From Streptomyces sp. NRRL B-24484 (GTDB lineage Bacteria > Actinomycetota > Actinomycetes > Streptomycetales > Streptomycetaceae): 57,711 nucleotides of DNA. The DNA lies in contig NZ_JOAI01000049.1 in the NCBI RefSeq assembly GCF_000717715.1, positions 1-57,711 of the forward strand, read 5' to 3'. How positions within the stretch are numbered: position 1 is the first letter of the stretch; each line of letters opens with the position of its first letter. Below are positions 40,848 through 49,991 of this stretch, in pieces. The notes below the pieces were generated by a model. The model made no database searches. It was not told the origin of the DNA and worked only from the letters and a program-made list of their open reading frames with translations. The position numbers were made by a program, and so were the translations under genes.

Positions 40848-41441
40848 TCAGTCCCCGGACGGTCGGGCCCGGACGTGCATCCGCTCGCCCTGCGCGCCGA
40901 ACAGCGAGAGGAACTCCACCGGCCGGTCGCCGGCGTTGGCGAACCCGTGCGGGGCGCGGGTGTCGAACTCGGCCGCCTCGCCGGACGCGAGGACGAGGTC
41001 GGTGTCGCCGAGTGCCAGCCAGAGCCGCCCGGACAGCACGTACAGCCACTCGTAGCCCTCGTGCGTGCCGAGGCTCGGCCGGGTGCCCTCGGGCAGCGGG
41101 CGGACGGGCAGGATCTGCTTGTAGGCGTGCAGGCCGCCCAGGTGCCTGGTGAGCGGCACGAAGGTCTGGCCGTGCCGGGTGAACGGCTGCGGGTGGATCC
41201 GCGGGTCGCCGGTCGGCGGAGCGCCCACCAGCTCGTCCAACTGCACCCCGTACGCCTTGGCGAGCGGCAGCAGCAGCTCCAGCGTCGGCCGGCGCTGCCC
41301 GGACTCCAGCCGGGAGAGGGTGCTCAGCGAGATGCCCGTCTCCTCGGCCACCTCGGCGAGGGTCGTGCCCCGCTTCTGCCGCAGTGCCCGTAGCCGGGGT
41401 CCCACACCTGCCAGTACACCGCTGATGTCGTCGTCCGCCAT
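40848..41441 (-). CDS. XRE-family regulator with cupin domain
   Basis: 197 residues. The N-terminal helix-turn-helix is LRQKRGTTLAEVAEETGISL then STLSRLESGQRRPTLELLL (about residues 20-58). The C-terminal cupin (about 100-190) includes HEGYEWLYVLSGRLWLALGD and FDTRAPHGFANAGDRPVEFL. These proteins typically repress a neighbouring gene and sense a small ligand. It is divergent from the FAD/methyltransferase fusion gene, its likely target. A TTGACA lies at 41477-41472 on the minus strand as a candidate -35. ATG 41441 is preferred to TTG 41477. Confidence 0.85.
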   Translation of the reverse strand: MADDDISGVLAGVGPRLRALRQKRGTTLAEVAEETGISLSTLSRLESGQRRPTLELLLPLAKAYGVQLDELVGAPPTGDPRIHPQPFTRHGQTFVPLTRHLGGLHAYKQILPVRPLPEGTRPSLGTHEGYEWLYVLSGRLWLALGDTDLVLASGEAAEFDTRAPHGFANAGDRPVEFLSLFGAQGERMHVRARPSGD

Positions 41442-41524
41442 GCCTCTATTTGCTGGTTCGGCAAGAATGTTTGTCAAGCCGGCGAAGGTCCGCCGACGAT
41501 CGAGGAGAACGGAGGTACACCCCC

Positions 41525-43408
41525 ATGACGACAGACACCCCGCACCCTTCCGGCCCGCCCGCGGACGCCGAGCCGCAGTACGACACCGTGGTGGTCGGCG
41601 GCGGCGCCGCCGGACTCGCCGGTGCCCTCACCCTCGCCCGGGCCCGACGCTCGGTGCTCGTGGTCGACGACGGCCGGCCCCGCAACGCCCCCGCCGCCGC
41701 AGTGCACGGCTACCCGACCCGGGACGGCGTCCCCCCGCAGGAGCTGCTGGCCGCGAGCCGCGCCGAGGCGGAGGGCTACGGGGCGGCGTTCCGGGCCGGC
41801 ACCGTCCTCGGCGCCGAGCGCCTCGACGGCGGCGGCTTCCGGCTCGCGCTGGCCGACGGGACGGCCGTCCGCGCCGCACGGCTGCTGGTCGCCACCGGCC
41901 TGGTCGACGAGCTGCCCGAGGTGCCCGGGCTCGCCGAACGCTGGGGCCGCGACGTGCTGCACTGCCCGTACTGCCACGGCTGGGAGGCCCGCGGCCTGCC
42001 GGTCGCCGTGCTGGCCACCGGCCCGCTCGCCGTGCACCAGGCGCAGCTGTGGCGGCAGTGGACGGACGACGTGACGCTGATCCTGCACACCGCCGGGGAG
42101 CCGACCGGCGAGGAGGCCGCCGGCCTCGCCGCCCGCGGCATCGCCGTCGTGCCCGGCGAGGCGGTCGGGCTGGAGACCGCCGACGGCGCGCTGACCGGTG
42201 TGCGGCTCGCGGACGGCCGGACGGTCGACTGCCGGGCCCTGGTGGTCGCGCCGCGCTTCACCGCCCGCGGCGGCGTGCCGGCCGCCCTCGGCCTGGAGCC
42301 CGTCGACCTGCTGAAGGACGGCCTGGTGATCGGCAGCCGGGTCGAGGCGGACGCCACGGGTGCCACGGCCGTCCCCGGCCTGTGGGTGGCGGGCAATGCG
42401 GCCGACCCGTCCGAGCAGGTGGTCGGCGCCGCGGCCGCCGGCGTCAGGGCCGCCGCCGCGATCAACGCCGACCTGGTCGCCGAGGAGGTCCGCCGGGCCG
42501 TCGCCGCCCGCCGCGACCCGTTCGGGGCCGCCGGTGAGCAGGAGGTGTGCGAGCGCGTCCTCGGCGAGCGCCGGCACGGACTCGACGACCCGGCCGGGGC
42601 CGCGGGCGAGCAGCCGGACGGCGCCACCGCAGTGTTCTGGGACTCGCTCTACGGCGAGCGCGAGCGGATCTGGAGCGGCCGGGCGAACGGGGCGCTCGTC
42701 CGCGAGGTGACCGGCGAACGGCCCGGCCGCGCCCTCGACCTGGGCTGCGGCGAGGGCGCCGACGCCGTCTGGCTGGCCGAGCAGGGCTGGCGGGTCACCG
42801 CCGTCGACATCTCCGCCGTCGCGCTCGGCCGGGCCGCCGAGCACGCCCGGGAGGCCGGTGTCGCCGGGCGGATCGAGTTCCGCCGCGCGGACCTGGCCGA
42901 GGCCTTCCCCGAGGGCAGCTGGGACCTGGTCTGCGCGCAGTACCTGCACTCCGAGGTCGAGCTGCCGCGGGACGCGATCCTGCGCAGGGCCGCCGCGGCG
43001 GTCGCTCCGGGCGGCACGCTGCTGGTGGTCGGCCACGCAGGTCCGCCGTCCTGGCAGCAGCCGGGCGCCGACGGCGACCCCGGCCACGGCCACCGGCACG
43101 GTCACGCCGGGCACGGCCACGCCGGAGGCCCGAAGGACGGCCACGGGAACGGGCACCACGCGGACGGGCACCACGGGAACGGGCACCACGCGGACGGGCA
43201 CCACGGCGGTCAGCGGGACGGGGAGCACCGGACCGGGCACGGCGCACCGCTGCCCACGCCCGCCGAGGTCCACGAGGCGCTGGGGCTGCCCGCGGGGGAG
43301 TGGGAGCTGCTGACCAGCGAGGAGTACCAGCAGCCGATGACCGGCCCCGACGGGCGTCCGGCCGCCCGGTCGGACAACACGCTCAAGCTGCGCCGGCTGC
43401 CCGTCTGA
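41525..43408 (+). CDS. Fusion: thioredoxin-reductase-like flavoprotein + SAM methyltransferase, with His-rich insert
   Basis: 627 residues. Residues 18-330 form a pyridine nucleotide-disulfide oxidoreductase: FAD motif VVVGGGAAGLAGALTLARAR, a CPYCHGWE motif near 147 (CxxC as in thioredoxin-reductase relatives), and WVAGNAADPSEQVVGAAAAG. Residues about 365-627 are a class I methyltransferase: ALDLGCGEGADAVWLAEQGW is motif I. Within it a 57-residue insert (about 519-575) contains 17 His, including two GNGHHADGHH repeats. Such fusions are known in actinobacteria; role unclear, perhaps detoxification of a metal or thiol-reactive compound. GGAGG precedes ATG 41525. Divergent from the XRE-cupin regulator. 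Confidence 0.85.
   Translation: MTTDTPHPSGPPADAEPQYDTVVVGGGAAGLAGALTLARARRSVLVVDDGRPRNAPAAAVHGYPTRDGVPPQELLAASRAEAEGYGAAFRAGTVLGAERLDGGGFRLALADGTAVRAARLLVATGLVDELPEVPGLAERWGRDVLHCPYCHGWEARGLPVAVLATGPLAVHQAQLWRQWTDDVTLILHTAGEPTGEEAAGLAARGIAVVPGEAVGLETADGALTGVRLADGRTVDCRALVVAPRFTARGGVPAALGLEPVDLLKDGLVIGSRVEADATGATAVPGLWVAGNAADPSEQVVGAAAAGVRAAAAINADLVAEEVRRAVAARRDPFGAAGEQEVCERVLGERRHGLDDPAGAAGEQPDGATAVFWDSLYGERERIWSGRANGALVREVTGERPGRALDLGCGEGADAVWLAEQGWRVTAVDISAVALGRAAEHAREAGVAGRIEFRRADLAEAFPEGSWDLVCAQYLHSEVELPRDAILRRAAAAVAPGGTLLVVGHAGPPSWQQPGADGDPGHGHRHGHAGHGHAGGPKDGHGNGHHADGHHGNGHHADGHHGGQRDGEHRTGHGAPLPTPAEVHEALGLPAGEWELLTSEEYQQPMTGPDGRPAARSDNTLKLRRLPV
43145..43204 (+). repeat. Perfect 30-bp tandem repeat x2 encoding His-rich decapeptide
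   Basis: Units 43145-43174 and 43175-43204 are identical and each encodes GNGHHADGHH. The 15-bp half-units are also near copies, so the tract grew by internal duplication. Confidence 0.95.
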
Positions 43409-43418
43409 CGGGGCGTCC

Positions 43419-43447
43419 GCCGCCGCGGCCGACCCGGCCGCGGCGGC
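43419..43447. terminator. Bidirectional terminator
   Basis: GCCGCCGCGGCCG (43419-43431), loop ACC, CGGCCGCGGCGGC (43435-43447): perfect 13-bp stem between the convergent fusion gene and phosphatase gene. Confidence 0.75.
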
Positions 43448-43488
43448 TCCGGCACCGGAGGGCCCGCCGGGTCGAAGCCGAAGACGGG

Positions 43489-45579
43489 TCAGAGCGGTCC
43501 GGCCTGGAGGAGCAGCGTGGCGATGTCGTCCCACCGGCGGCCCGCCCGGCGGGACCGGGCGACCAGTTCACGGACCGTCACGTCGAGGTCGCCGGAGAGC
43601 GAGCGGTCCAGCTGCCCGGCGAGCGCGGCGATCGCCCGGCCCAGGTCGGTGCCGGGCGCCTCCACCAGCCCGTCGGTGTACAGCAGCAGCAGGGCGCCCG
43701 GCTCGAACGGCGCCTCGGTGATGGGGTAGACGGCGTCCGGGTCGATGCCCATCGGCGGGCCCGGCGGGATGTCCAGCACCCGCGACGGACCGCCCGGCGG
43801 CCGGAGCACCGGCGGCGGGTGTCCGGCGCTCACCAGGTACGCCCGGCCCGCGGCGAGGTCGAGGTGCGCGTACAGGCAGGTGGTGAACAGGCCCGGATCG
43901 AGGTCGCACAGCAGCCGGTTGGTGCGCACCAGCACCTCCTCCGGCGAGGCGCCCGCGGCGGCGTGCACGGCCGTGCGGACCTGGCCCATCAGCGCCGCCG
44001 CGGGGAAGCTGTGCCCCTGGACGTCGCCGATCACCGCCGCGGCGGCCTGCGGGCCCAGCCGGATCAGGTCGTAGAAGTCGCCGCCGACGTCCATCCCGCG
44101 GGTGGTCGGCAGGTAGTGCGCCGCCACCCGCAGGCCGTGCACGGTGGGCAGGGTGTGGGGGAGCAGCGCCTGCTGCAGGTCGTGCGCCAGCTGGTTCTTG
44201 GTGTCGTACAGGTGCGCCCGGTCGAGGGCCTGGGCGATCAGGCCGGCCAGTGAGGTGAGCACCGTCCGCTCGTCCGCGGCGAAGGGGTGCGGCCGGTCGT
44301 AGGAGAGCAGCAGGCAGCCGACCGGACGGCCGGAGGTGATCAGCGGCAGCACCGCCCAGGCCTGCTTCCCGGTCACCTGCGGGACGTCGGGGTAGGCCTC
44401 CGCCAGCTCCGCCGAGCTGCCGTAGAAGCCGGGGATCCCGGTGGTGAGCGCCCGCACCGTCGGGGTGTCCCGGACCTTCAGCGGGATGTCCTCGAACCGG
44501 GCCATCGCGTCGTCGGTGTAGCCCCGGTAGCCGGTCACCAGCAGCCGGCCGTGCTCGGCGGTGAGCAGCGCCAGCCCGTCCGCACCGAACGAGGGCAGCA
44601 CCTGCTCGGCGACCAGCGAGACCACGTCGTCCACCGACACCGCCTCGGTGAGGGCGGCCGCGAGGTGCATGATCTGGTAGATCTGCCCGGCCCGGGAGAC
44701 CGGCACCGGCCGGGACGGCGGCACCGGCTCCGGGCCGTGGTCGGCCGGGGTGATCCGCACGCTGATGCCGTCGCCGGACGGGTACAGCCGGAAGGCCAGC
44801 CACCGGTCGGGCGGCCGCAGCGCGGTGAACGCGGCGGGCTCCCTGCTGATGATGGCGGCCCGGTACCGGTCCTCGTACGACGGGTCGTCCAGCCACGGCA
44901 GCGCCTGCCAGGGCAGGGCACCGAGCAGCTTCTCCGGGCCGGCGCCGAGCAGCGCGCAGGCCGAGTCGGTGAGGAAGACGATCCGCCCGTTGAGGTCCAT
45001 CCCGCAGCTGCCGCCCGGCAGCCGCTCGGCGAAGCCCCGCGCGGGGGTCTCGGGCAGCTTCGCCGCGGCCAGCCGCAGCGGCAGCACCCGCGGCCGGACG
45101 GGCACCGCGGGCGCGGCCTCCGCCAGCAGTTCGCCGAGGCGCGCGCAGCCCGCGGTGACGACCGCCCGCTCCGCCTCGCCCAGGTACTGGGGGTGGGCGC
45201 TCGGCCACAGCAGCAGCAGCGCGCCGACGCACCGGCCGTCCGCCTCCACCGGCGCCGCGGCCAGCGCGAAGTGGTACGGCATGGTCACCGCGGACCGCGG
45301 GTACTCCCGGGCGAAGTCCTGCTGGCTCCCGGCCCACACCAGGGACCGCAGCCGGACGGCGTCGGCGACCGGCACGGGCGCCGTCACCGCGACCCGCGTC
45401 CACGGTGCGACGAACTCGGCCGGCAGGCCCCGCACCACCGCGAGGTGCAGCACCTCCTCGTCGGCCGGCAGCAGGTACAGGCACCCGGACGAGGCTCCGC
45501 ACAGCTCCACGACACCGGTCAGCGCGCCGTCGATCCGCCTGTCCCAGCCGACCGGCCCCCGGTCAGCGGCGGCCGGCAC
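43489..45579 (-). CDS. GAF-PAS-GAF-SpoIIE-type PP2C phosphatase
   Basis: 696 residues: a first GAF-like sensor (about 15-150), a PAS-like domain (about 190-270, GMDLNGRIVFLTDSACALLG), a second GAF (about 305-460) and a C-terminal PPM/SpoIIE phosphatase (about 480-696). Metal-binding motifs are MDVGGDFYDLI, GDVQGHS, SAGHPPPVL, LYTDGLVE and RWDDIATLLL. Such proteins dephosphorylate STAS-domain anti-sigma antagonists in response to ligand, redox or light, and are numerous in Streptomyces. No kinase domain is fused. GTG 45579 after GGGGAG. Cytosolic. Confidence 0.9.
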   Translation of the reverse strand: MPAAADRGPVGWDRRIDGALTGVVELCGASSGCLYLLPADEEVLHLAVVRGLPAEFVAPWTRVAVTAPVPVADAVRLRSLVWAGSQQDFAREYPRSAVTMPYHFALAAAPVEADGRCVGALLLLWPSAHPQYLGEAERAVVTAGCARLGELLAEAAPAVPVRPRVLPLRLAAAKLPETPARGFAERLPGGSCGMDLNGRIVFLTDSACALLGAGPEKLLGALPWQALPWLDDPSYEDRYRAAIISREPAAFTALRPPDRWLAFRLYPSGDGISVRITPADHGPEPVPPSRPVPVSRAGQIYQIMHLAAALTEAVSVDDVVSLVAEQVLPSFGADGLALLTAEHGRLLVTGYRGYTDDAMARFEDIPLKVRDTPTVRALTTGIPGFYGSSAELAEAYPDVPQVTGKQAWAVLPLITSGRPVGCLLLSYDRPHPFAADERTVLTSLAGLIAQALDRAHLYDTKNQLAHDLQQALLPHTLPTVHGLRVAAHYLPTTRGMDVGGDFYDLIRLGPQAAAAVIGDVQGHSFPAAALMGQVRTAVHAAAGASPEEVLVRTNRLLCDLDPGLFTTCLYAHLDLAAGRAYLVSAGHPPPVLRPPGGPSRVLDIPPGPPMGIDPDAVYPITEAPFEPGALLLLYTDGLVEAPGTDLGRAIAALAGQLDRSLSGDLDVTVRELVARSRRAGRRWDDIATLLLQAGPL

Positions 45580-45781
45580 GGGGGGCTCCCCGCAGGCCCG
45601 GAACGCCTGGTGGCCGGGAGGACCGCGCAGGCCACAGCATCAACCGGACAACGCCCATACCAGCGACGCTACGCCCGCCGCCCCGGCCGGGCACCCCGGC
45701 ACCGCCGCGCCCCCGCCGCCCGGGCCCCACCGGACCGGCGGATACGCTCGGCAGGTTGTGGACGGAGACGGAAGGCGGAGC

Positions 45782-47650
45782 ATGGGCCACCCGGAACACG
45801 GTGACGGGTCGCTGGAGGCCCGGGGCGAGGTGGCACTCGCCCGGCTCGCCCTCGACGCCGGCGACCTCGCGCACGCCGCCGGACACCTCGCCGAGGCGGT
45901 CGTCCACGACCCGCAGCAGCCCGACGTGCACGAGGCGCTCGCCGAACTCTGCGCCCGGGCCGGCGGCGCCGCGGCCGCCCGCGCGCACTTCCCGCTCGAC
46001 GGCCAGGTGTACCTGGGCGCCCTGGTCTGCCGGGCGCACGTCGAGGCCGCCGCCGGCGACTGGGACAACGCCGTCGGCCTGCTCGCCGCCGCGATCGGCT
46101 TCGAACCGGCCCGGCCCTGGGCGCACGCCGCCTGGCTGGCCCGCGAGGACCTGCCCGACCTGGTCGACCCGCAGAGCGCCGCCGAGGCCGTGCCACGCGC
46201 GCTCGGCGGCCTCCCCGACCCGCTGCCCGAGGAGATCCGCGAGGCCGTCCGGCCGTTCGACGCCTTCGTCCGGGCCGCCGCACGCCGCCACCCCGACCAC
46301 GCCCTGCTGCTCGCCCTCGCCTCCGGGCTCGTCCGCCGTACCGGTGACACCGCGGAGGCCGTCCGGCTCGCCGAGCGCGCCCACCGGCTGGCACCCGGCC
46401 ACGTCGCCGCCGTGATGCTCGGGAACGCCCTGCGCGCCCACGGCCGGCCCGACCGCGCCCTCGCCGTCTGGGAGGCCGAACTCGCCCGCGACCCGTCCGA
46501 CAGCCACCTCGCGGTCGACGTCGCCGAGCTCTACGGGGCCACCGGCCGCCCCGCCGAGGGCCTGCGGTGGCTGGACGGCGTGCTCGCCGCCGAACCCGAC
46601 CACCCCAAGGCGGCCCCGGCCCGGCACGGGCTGCGGCACCGGATCGACGGCGGCACCGCGCACCTGCTCGCCCTCGCCGACCACCACCGGGACCACCCCG
46701 ACCACCCGTACGCCGCCGACCTGCTCGCCCACCTCACCCGGCAGCTGCCGTGGCTCGGGGCGGTGCCGGGCGGCGGCGAGGCCACCGTGAACGTGCTGCG
46801 CCGCCTCCTGGAGTCGTCGCCCCCCGGCCCGGACGGCGCGCCGGTGTTCGCCGTCTCCCACCTGGAGGCGCCCAGCGCGGTGGCGGCCGTCCGGCTGGCC
46901 CTCCCCACCGCCCGGGTGGCCTTCAGGGAGGTGCCCGAGCCGGACCCGCGGCTGCCGCTGCGGCCGGTCGCCACCCGGGTGTGGACCTGGCGGGGCGCGG
47001 AGCCGTCGCCGGCCGTCCCGCCGCCCTCGGCCGCGGCCGCCGAACTCGTCCGGGACACCGCCGAGATCGTCTGGCCCTCGCCGCCCGCCGCCTACGACCA
47101 CGCCGTCCGGCTCGCCGGCCTCGACCCCGAGGACCTGGTCGCCGTCCTCGCCCACCCGCCCGCACCCCGCGCCGACGACCTCGGCCGCGCCCTGCTCGCC
47201 CACCAGCCGGAGCTGTGGGTGCGCGCCGTGCAGTCCTTCGCCTGTCTGGGCCTCGCCCACCACCGCACCGACCAGCCCTGGGAGGGTTCGCGGCGCCGCG
47301 CGATCCTGCTCGACCTGCTGCTCGGCCCCGAGGACTGGACGGTGGAGGCCGCCGGCTTCGCCCTGGTCGCCGTCGCCTGGACGCACCCCGGGGCCCGCAC
47401 CGACATCGCCGAACGGCTGGTCGAACGCCTGCACCACGCGGCGGCGGCCGCCCGGAGCCGCGAGGTGGCGATGCTGCCCTCGCTCTGCGCCCTCGTCCTC
47501 GCCTGTCCCTGGGCCGACCCCGCCGCCCTCGACCTGGCCCGCCGCCTCACCGCGGCCGCCCCCGCCCCCGCCGCGGCCCCGGTCGCCGAGGGGACCGGGG
47601 CGACGGCACCCCGGCGGGGCCTGCTGCGGAGGCTGTTCGGCCGGCGCTGA
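45782..47650 (+). CDS. TPR-containing protein
   Basis: 622 residues. Tetratricopeptide-like helical pairs in residues 12-290, for example ALARLALDAGDLAHAAGHLA, AVRLAERAHRLAPGHVAAVM and ALAVWEAELARDPSDSHLAV. The second half is Ala/Leu-rich helical (HEAT-like), with PSAVAAVRLALPTARVAFRE and WVRAVQSFACLGLAHHRTDQ. It ends in a basic tail RRGLLRRLFGRR. No membrane helix. A TACGCT at 45743-45748 may be the -10; start chosen at ATG 45782 behind GGAAGG. Divergent from the phosphatase; scaffold role likely, partners unknown. Confidence 0.72.
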   Translation: MGHPEHGDGSLEARGEVALARLALDAGDLAHAAGHLAEAVVHDPQQPDVHEALAELCARAGGAAAARAHFPLDGQVYLGALVCRAHVEAAAGDWDNAVGLLAAAIGFEPARPWAHAAWLAREDLPDLVDPQSAAEAVPRALGGLPDPLPEEIREAVRPFDAFVRAAARRHPDHALLLALASGLVRRTGDTAEAVRLAERAHRLAPGHVAAVMLGNALRAHGRPDRALAVWEAELARDPSDSHLAVDVAELYGATGRPAEGLRWLDGVLAAEPDHPKAAPARHGLRHRIDGGTAHLLALADHHRDHPDHPYAADLLAHLTRQLPWLGAVPGGGEATVNVLRRLLESSPPGPDGAPVFAVSHLEAPSAVAAVRLALPTARVAFREVPEPDPRLPLRPVATRVWTWRGAEPSPAVPPPSAAAAELVRDTAEIVWPSPPAAYDHAVRLAGLDPEDLVAVLAHPPAPRADDLGRALLAHQPELWVRAVQSFACLGLAHHRTDQPWEGSRRRAILLDLLLGPEDWTVEAAGFALVAVAWTHPGARTDIAERLVERLHHAAAAARSREVAMLPSLCALVLACPWADPAALDLARRLTAAAPAPAAAPVAEGTGATAPRRGLLRRLFGRR

Positions 47651-48012
47651 GACCCCGGCGGCCCGGACGGTCCGGACCCGGGACGCGACCGCCCCCGGCC
47701 ACTTCCGGGCTCGACTCCGGTCGCTCGCAACCGGTCTGACCTGCCGACATGTTCGGCTTGTTGGCATGTTCCAGCTGCATCAGGACGGGCACATACCGTC
47801 CGACAGGACGTCGGGAACGCCCGCGGAGGCCCACCGCCGCGCGAGGCCGCCGGCGTCGAGCACGACCCCTGCCGAACGACGACCGGGCGGCGCGCGCCAG
47901 CCGCGCGCCGATCCCCGCACGCCACCCCCAAGGCCCCCAGGGCCGTCGCAGCCGCCCCCCGGGGCGGTGCCGAACCGTGCCGCGACGCCCGCCGCACCAC
48001 GAAGGGGTACCG
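47651..48012. other. Intergenic region before amidase-like gene
   Basis: No gene recognised in 362 bp. CCGGAC-g-GTCCGG (47663-47675) may terminate the TPR gene. Near 47741-47772 the sequence is AT-richer and has two ATGTTC elements (GACATGTTCGG and GGCATGTTCC, about 18 bp apart), possibly a promoter or operator for the amidase operon. GAAGGGG precedes its ATG. Confidence 0.4.
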
Positions 48013-48648
48013 ATGGCCGACCTCTACCTGCCCGGCGCCGAACGGCGCCAACTCGACGACGCCCCGATGGCCGGCGACGGCGGATCCCGCACCATCTGGC
48101 ACATCACCTGGGACCGCAACGCCACCGCCGACGCCCCCGCCGACCTGGTCCCGTTCGACACCCTCGCCGACTACTTCGCGGGCTCCGGCTCCGGCGCGGC
48201 CCCGCACCTGCTCTGGGACCCGTTCACCGGCCGGTGCGTGCAGTTCTTCGCCGCCACCTCCCGCAGCAAGTCCGTCGTCAACGCCGCCGGCGGCGTCGAG
48301 ACCAATCGCAAGGGCACCGTCTGCGTCCAGATCGAGAGCCTCTTCTTCCCGTACTGCCGGGTCGGCGGCAAGGTCTACCCGACCCTCGCCGACGCGCCCT
48401 GCACCGGCCTCGACCGGATCGTCCCCTGGCTGCGCTCCTGGGGCGTCCCCGACGTCTGGCCGATGGGGCCACCCACCTGGTCCGCCAACCGCTCCGCCAC
48501 CGTCTGGGACACCCGCAGCGGCCACTACGGCCACTCCCAGGTGCCGGAGAACGACCACACCGACCCCGGCCCGATGCCCGACCTCTTCGGCAGCGCGCCC
48601 ACCACCACCCCCGCCGACCGGCGGCGACTCGACGAAGAAGTGAGGTGA
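48013..48648 (+). CDS. N-acetylmuramoyl-L-alanine amidase/PGRP-like protein
   Basis: 211 residues. TIWHITWDRNATADAPADLV has a conserved His near residue 33, and GHSQVPENDHTDPGPMPDLF (about 176-195) resembles the HS.VP...DHTDPGP box of amidase-2/PGRP endolysins, which cut between MurNAc and the stem peptide using zinc. AAPHLLWDPFTGRCVQFFAA and CVQIESLFFPYC supply the strands in between. No signal peptide, as in phage lysins. The next gene follows after 4 bp. Could be a lysin captured from a phage or tail-like particle. Confidence 0.7.
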   Translation: MADLYLPGAERRQLDDAPMAGDGGSRTIWHITWDRNATADAPADLVPFDTLADYFAGSGSGAAPHLLWDPFTGRCVQFFAATSRSKSVVNAAGGVETNRKGTVCVQIESLFFPYCRVGGKVYPTLADAPCTGLDRIVPWLRSWGVPDVWPMGPPTWSANRSATVWDTRSGHYGHSQVPENDHTDPGPMPDLFGSAPTTTPADRRRLDEEVR

Positions 48649-48652
48649 CACC

Positions 48653-49000
48653 GTGGCACTCGTGATCGGCCGGATCGAGCCCGGCTTCCTGGACGGCCAC
48701 CCCGAGAACGGCACCCTCGTCCCGCTGCCGCCGCAGAACGGCGGCGCGGTCGGCTGGGGCCAGGTCTACCTGTCCTTCGGCTGCGACTTCGGCGACGCCC
48801 AGCTGCGCATCGCCGTCTGGAACGACACCTCCCGCTCCTGGCGGGTCTCCACGCTCGCCGTCACCGCCGCCGGCGGCCGGGTCGGCGTTCCCGTCCAGGA
48901 CGGCGACTCCAAGGTCTCCGTCGGCCGGGTCAAGGCCTCCGCCACCGACACCGGCCTCTGCCCGGTCGGCTACCTGATCGAGGTGGTCCTCCGCGCCTGA
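48653..49000 (+). CDS. Small beta-rich hypothetical protein, cotranscribed with amidase
   Basis: 115 residues, unrecognised. VIGRIEPGFLDGHPENGTLV, GWGQVYLSFGCDFGDAQLRI and GRVKASATDTGLCPVGYLIE alternate strands and turns. GTG 48653 has GAGGTG upstream, inside the end of the amidase gene, so the pair is one operon. Size and composition would fit a cell-wall-binding or structural partner of the amidase. Confidence 0.6.
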   Translation: MALVIGRIEPGFLDGHPENGTLVPLPPQNGGAVGWGQVYLSFGCDFGDAQLRIAVWNDTSRSWRVSTLAVTAAGGRVGVPVQDGDSKVSVGRVKASATDTGLCPVGYLIEVVLRA

Positions 49001-49048
49001 CCCCGCCCTTTTCCGCCGGATCCGCCGGGCTTGGGCTCCGGCCGGGGC

Positions 49049-49885
49049 TCAGGCACGGGGCCGGAGCTGGTGCAGCGTGTAGCCGCGGCCCGCCGGGTCC
49101 AGCCGACGGGTCGCCGTGGTGAACAGCTCGGCGGCCCGCCGGTAGGAGAGCCGGCTGCGACCGGTGTACGGGCAGCGGTCGGCCGCGGGGGTGCCGGCCG
49201 TCGCCCGGCGCTCGGTCAGCAGCAGCGGCCCGTCCGAACGGCCCGCGATCAGCAGCGGCAGCAGCCGTGCACTGGACGCCCGCCAGTGCACGACCGGCCG
49301 GCCCGGGTACGGCCGGCTGCGCCGGTGCAGCAGGTCGAGGTCGTCCACGTTCAGCGCCAGCACCGTCTCCACGCCGGCGCCGCTCTCGTTCAGCAGCCGC
49401 CAGGTCAGTTTCTCCCGCAGCGGCACCCGCAGCGCCAGCACCGCGCGCAGCTCCTCCGGGCCCAGTGCCGCCCCCGACGGGTCCGGCAGCTGCGGCGGCC
49501 GCAGCCCGGCCGCCGGATCGGCGGCGAGCCACCCCTGCCCCCGCCACCAGCCGAGCGCACCGCGCAGGATCGACAGCTCCCGGTTGAGGGTGCGCGGATC
49601 GGCCTCCGCCGCGCGCCGTTCCAGCGCCGCCCGCAGCAGCTCCGCCGCATCCGCCCCGTCCAGCACGGCGAGCGGCAGCACCGGCGGCACGGCACCCCGC
49701 CGCGCCGACCCCGCCGGGACCGGCCGACCGGCCAGCAGCCAGGACCAGTTGGCCAGTGCGATCCGGTACACCCGCCGCGAGCCCTCGCCGAGCGGCGCCG
49801 CGGCGAGATAGCCCTCCACGGCGACGGCGTACTCCACCGGTGTGTGGCTGTCGCAGTAAATCACCCCGTCATTAGAACACTGCAA
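49049..49885 (-). pseudogene. Tyrosine recombinase/integrase, truncated and lacking catalytic residues
   Basis: 278 codons. The N-terminal SAM-like domain (AVAVEGYLAAAPLGEGSRRV YRIALANWSWLLAG) and part of the catalytic domain are recognisable. In box I, where relatives have an Arg (as in G-x-R or A-R-A), it reads NESGAGVETVLALNVDDLDL, without that Arg. The second box stops abruptly: TLHQLRPRA then TGA, where family members continue as HQLRH... to the catalytic Tyr. The Tyr domain is absent, so it should be inactive. Start is TTG 49885 (GGAGG 10 nt upstream) or GTG 49864. Confidence 0.75.
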
Positions 49886-49991
49886 TCGCTCTCAACCTCC
49901 GCGGGGGTCGTTTACTGCGGAACCCGATCGTTGCGCCGCCAAGGCTCAAGAATGCTTGTGCGGAACGGCTCAGCACCGCGAGACTCCCGAT

